Positions 7,106 through 7,241 of a DNA stretch of 7,241 nucleotides are shown piece by piece. The notes beneath the pieces were generated by a model. It was not told the origin of the DNA. It did no database searches and worked only from the letters and a program-made list of their open reading frames with translations. Source of the DNA: Roseovarius sp. UBA3070 (GTDB lineage: Bacteria; Pseudomonadota; Alphaproteobacteria; Rhodobacterales; Rhodobacteraceae); assembly GCA_002366775.1 (NCBI GenBank), contig DFBW01000160.1, positions 1 to 7,241 on the forward strand. The letters run 5' to 3'. Position 1 is the first letter of the stretch. Each line of letters opens with the position of its first letter. Position numbers and translations under genes: made by a program.

Positions 7106-7241
7106 CACATGCCCTCCGGTCTGGTCTGCAAGGCAGTTCGTGCCTTGCGTTTGGATGCCAACGACCCGTGCCCGGGGGCAAAGATAAACGCGATGAGGAA
7201 CAAAAGCGTTTGCAAGCAAACAATCACGCCACCTGCTGCCC
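7105..7241 (-). CDS. sitC: Metal ABC transporter permease, SitC-like, C-terminal 44 residues only
   Basis: The minus-strand frame ending at the TGA (7105-7107) is open to the right edge and encodes the C-terminus of a second ABC-3 permease. It begins AAGGVIVCLQTLLFLIAFIF, matching the final transmembrane segment of SitC/MntB-type proteins, where a Gly-rich GGVIV-x-LQT motif is typical. It is followed by APGHGSLASKRKAR, the usual short cytosolic tail (APKHG-L-A-x-RR in relatives). The rest of the gene lies beyond the window. The one-base overlap with sitD and the shared family imply a sitABCD-type operon running leftward; sitA and sitB would be expected further right. The sequence is too short to check the remaining motifs. 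Confidence 0.87.
   Translation of the reverse strand, partial: AAGGVIVCLQTLLFLIAFIFAPGHGSLASKRKARTALQTRPEGM

Noticed and set aside
7203..7216. Short palindromic TTTGCAAGCAAA near the right edge
   Set aside because: It lies in the coding sequence of the SitC last membrane helix and has only 5-bp arms; best explained by chance.
7106..7219. N-terminal extension of sitD by 38 codons
   Set aside because: This stretch encodes the sitC C-terminus in another frame; the ATG at 7105 has GGAGG at proper spacing and the classic stop/start overlap.

Overview
The window reads as chromosomal housekeeping DNA from an alphaproteobacterium, most likely a Rhodobacteraceae / Roseobacter-group marine bacterium. 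This rests on protein-level resemblance (NusA with a duplicated C-terminal acidic-repeat region, a YlxR protein fused to an L7Ae-like domain, IF2 beginning MSD-x-DEKKTLG, SitC/SitD-type permeases), moderately high GC and tight minus-strand gene packing. No database search was possible. There are no signs of phage, insertion sequences, CRISPR, tRNA or rRNA.

Layout, left to right. Bases 1-391 (+) hold a nearly complete mutT-type Nudix hydrolase, cut by the window edge a few codons after its start. Bases 392-543 are intergenic and carry a perfect TATAAT box. Bases 544-678 (+) hold a small 44-residue ORF. A strong bidirectional intrinsic terminator (690-722) separates these plus-strand genes from a convergent minus-strand block.

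The minus-strand block, in transcription order (right to left), is sitC (3' end only), sitD, rimP, nusA, ylxR, infB. sitC/sitD encode membrane subunits of a metal (Mn2+/Fe2+) ABC importer and overlap by one base. rimP-nusA-ylxR-infB is the classical transcription/translation operon. RimP matures the 30S subunit, NusA controls RNA polymerase pausing, termination and antitermination, YlxR is a putative RNA-binding regulator, and IF2 brings initiator tRNA to the 30S subunit. Spacing inside this operon is 3, 24 and 5 bases. Each gene has a recognisable Shine-Dalgarno sequence, and the nusA-ylxR junction contains an 8-bp hairpin that includes the nusA stop codon and abuts the ylxR ribosome binding site.

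The most interesting non-coding region is the 167-base sitD-rimP gap. It has a plausible promoter (TTGCAG-17-TATATC) followed by an intrinsic terminator only 25 bases before the rimP start. That layout suggests attenuation of the operon, or a terminator that closes the sit transcript and is read through. I see no evidence of a novel defence, mobile or biosynthetic system; the points of interest are regulatory details and the small ORF.
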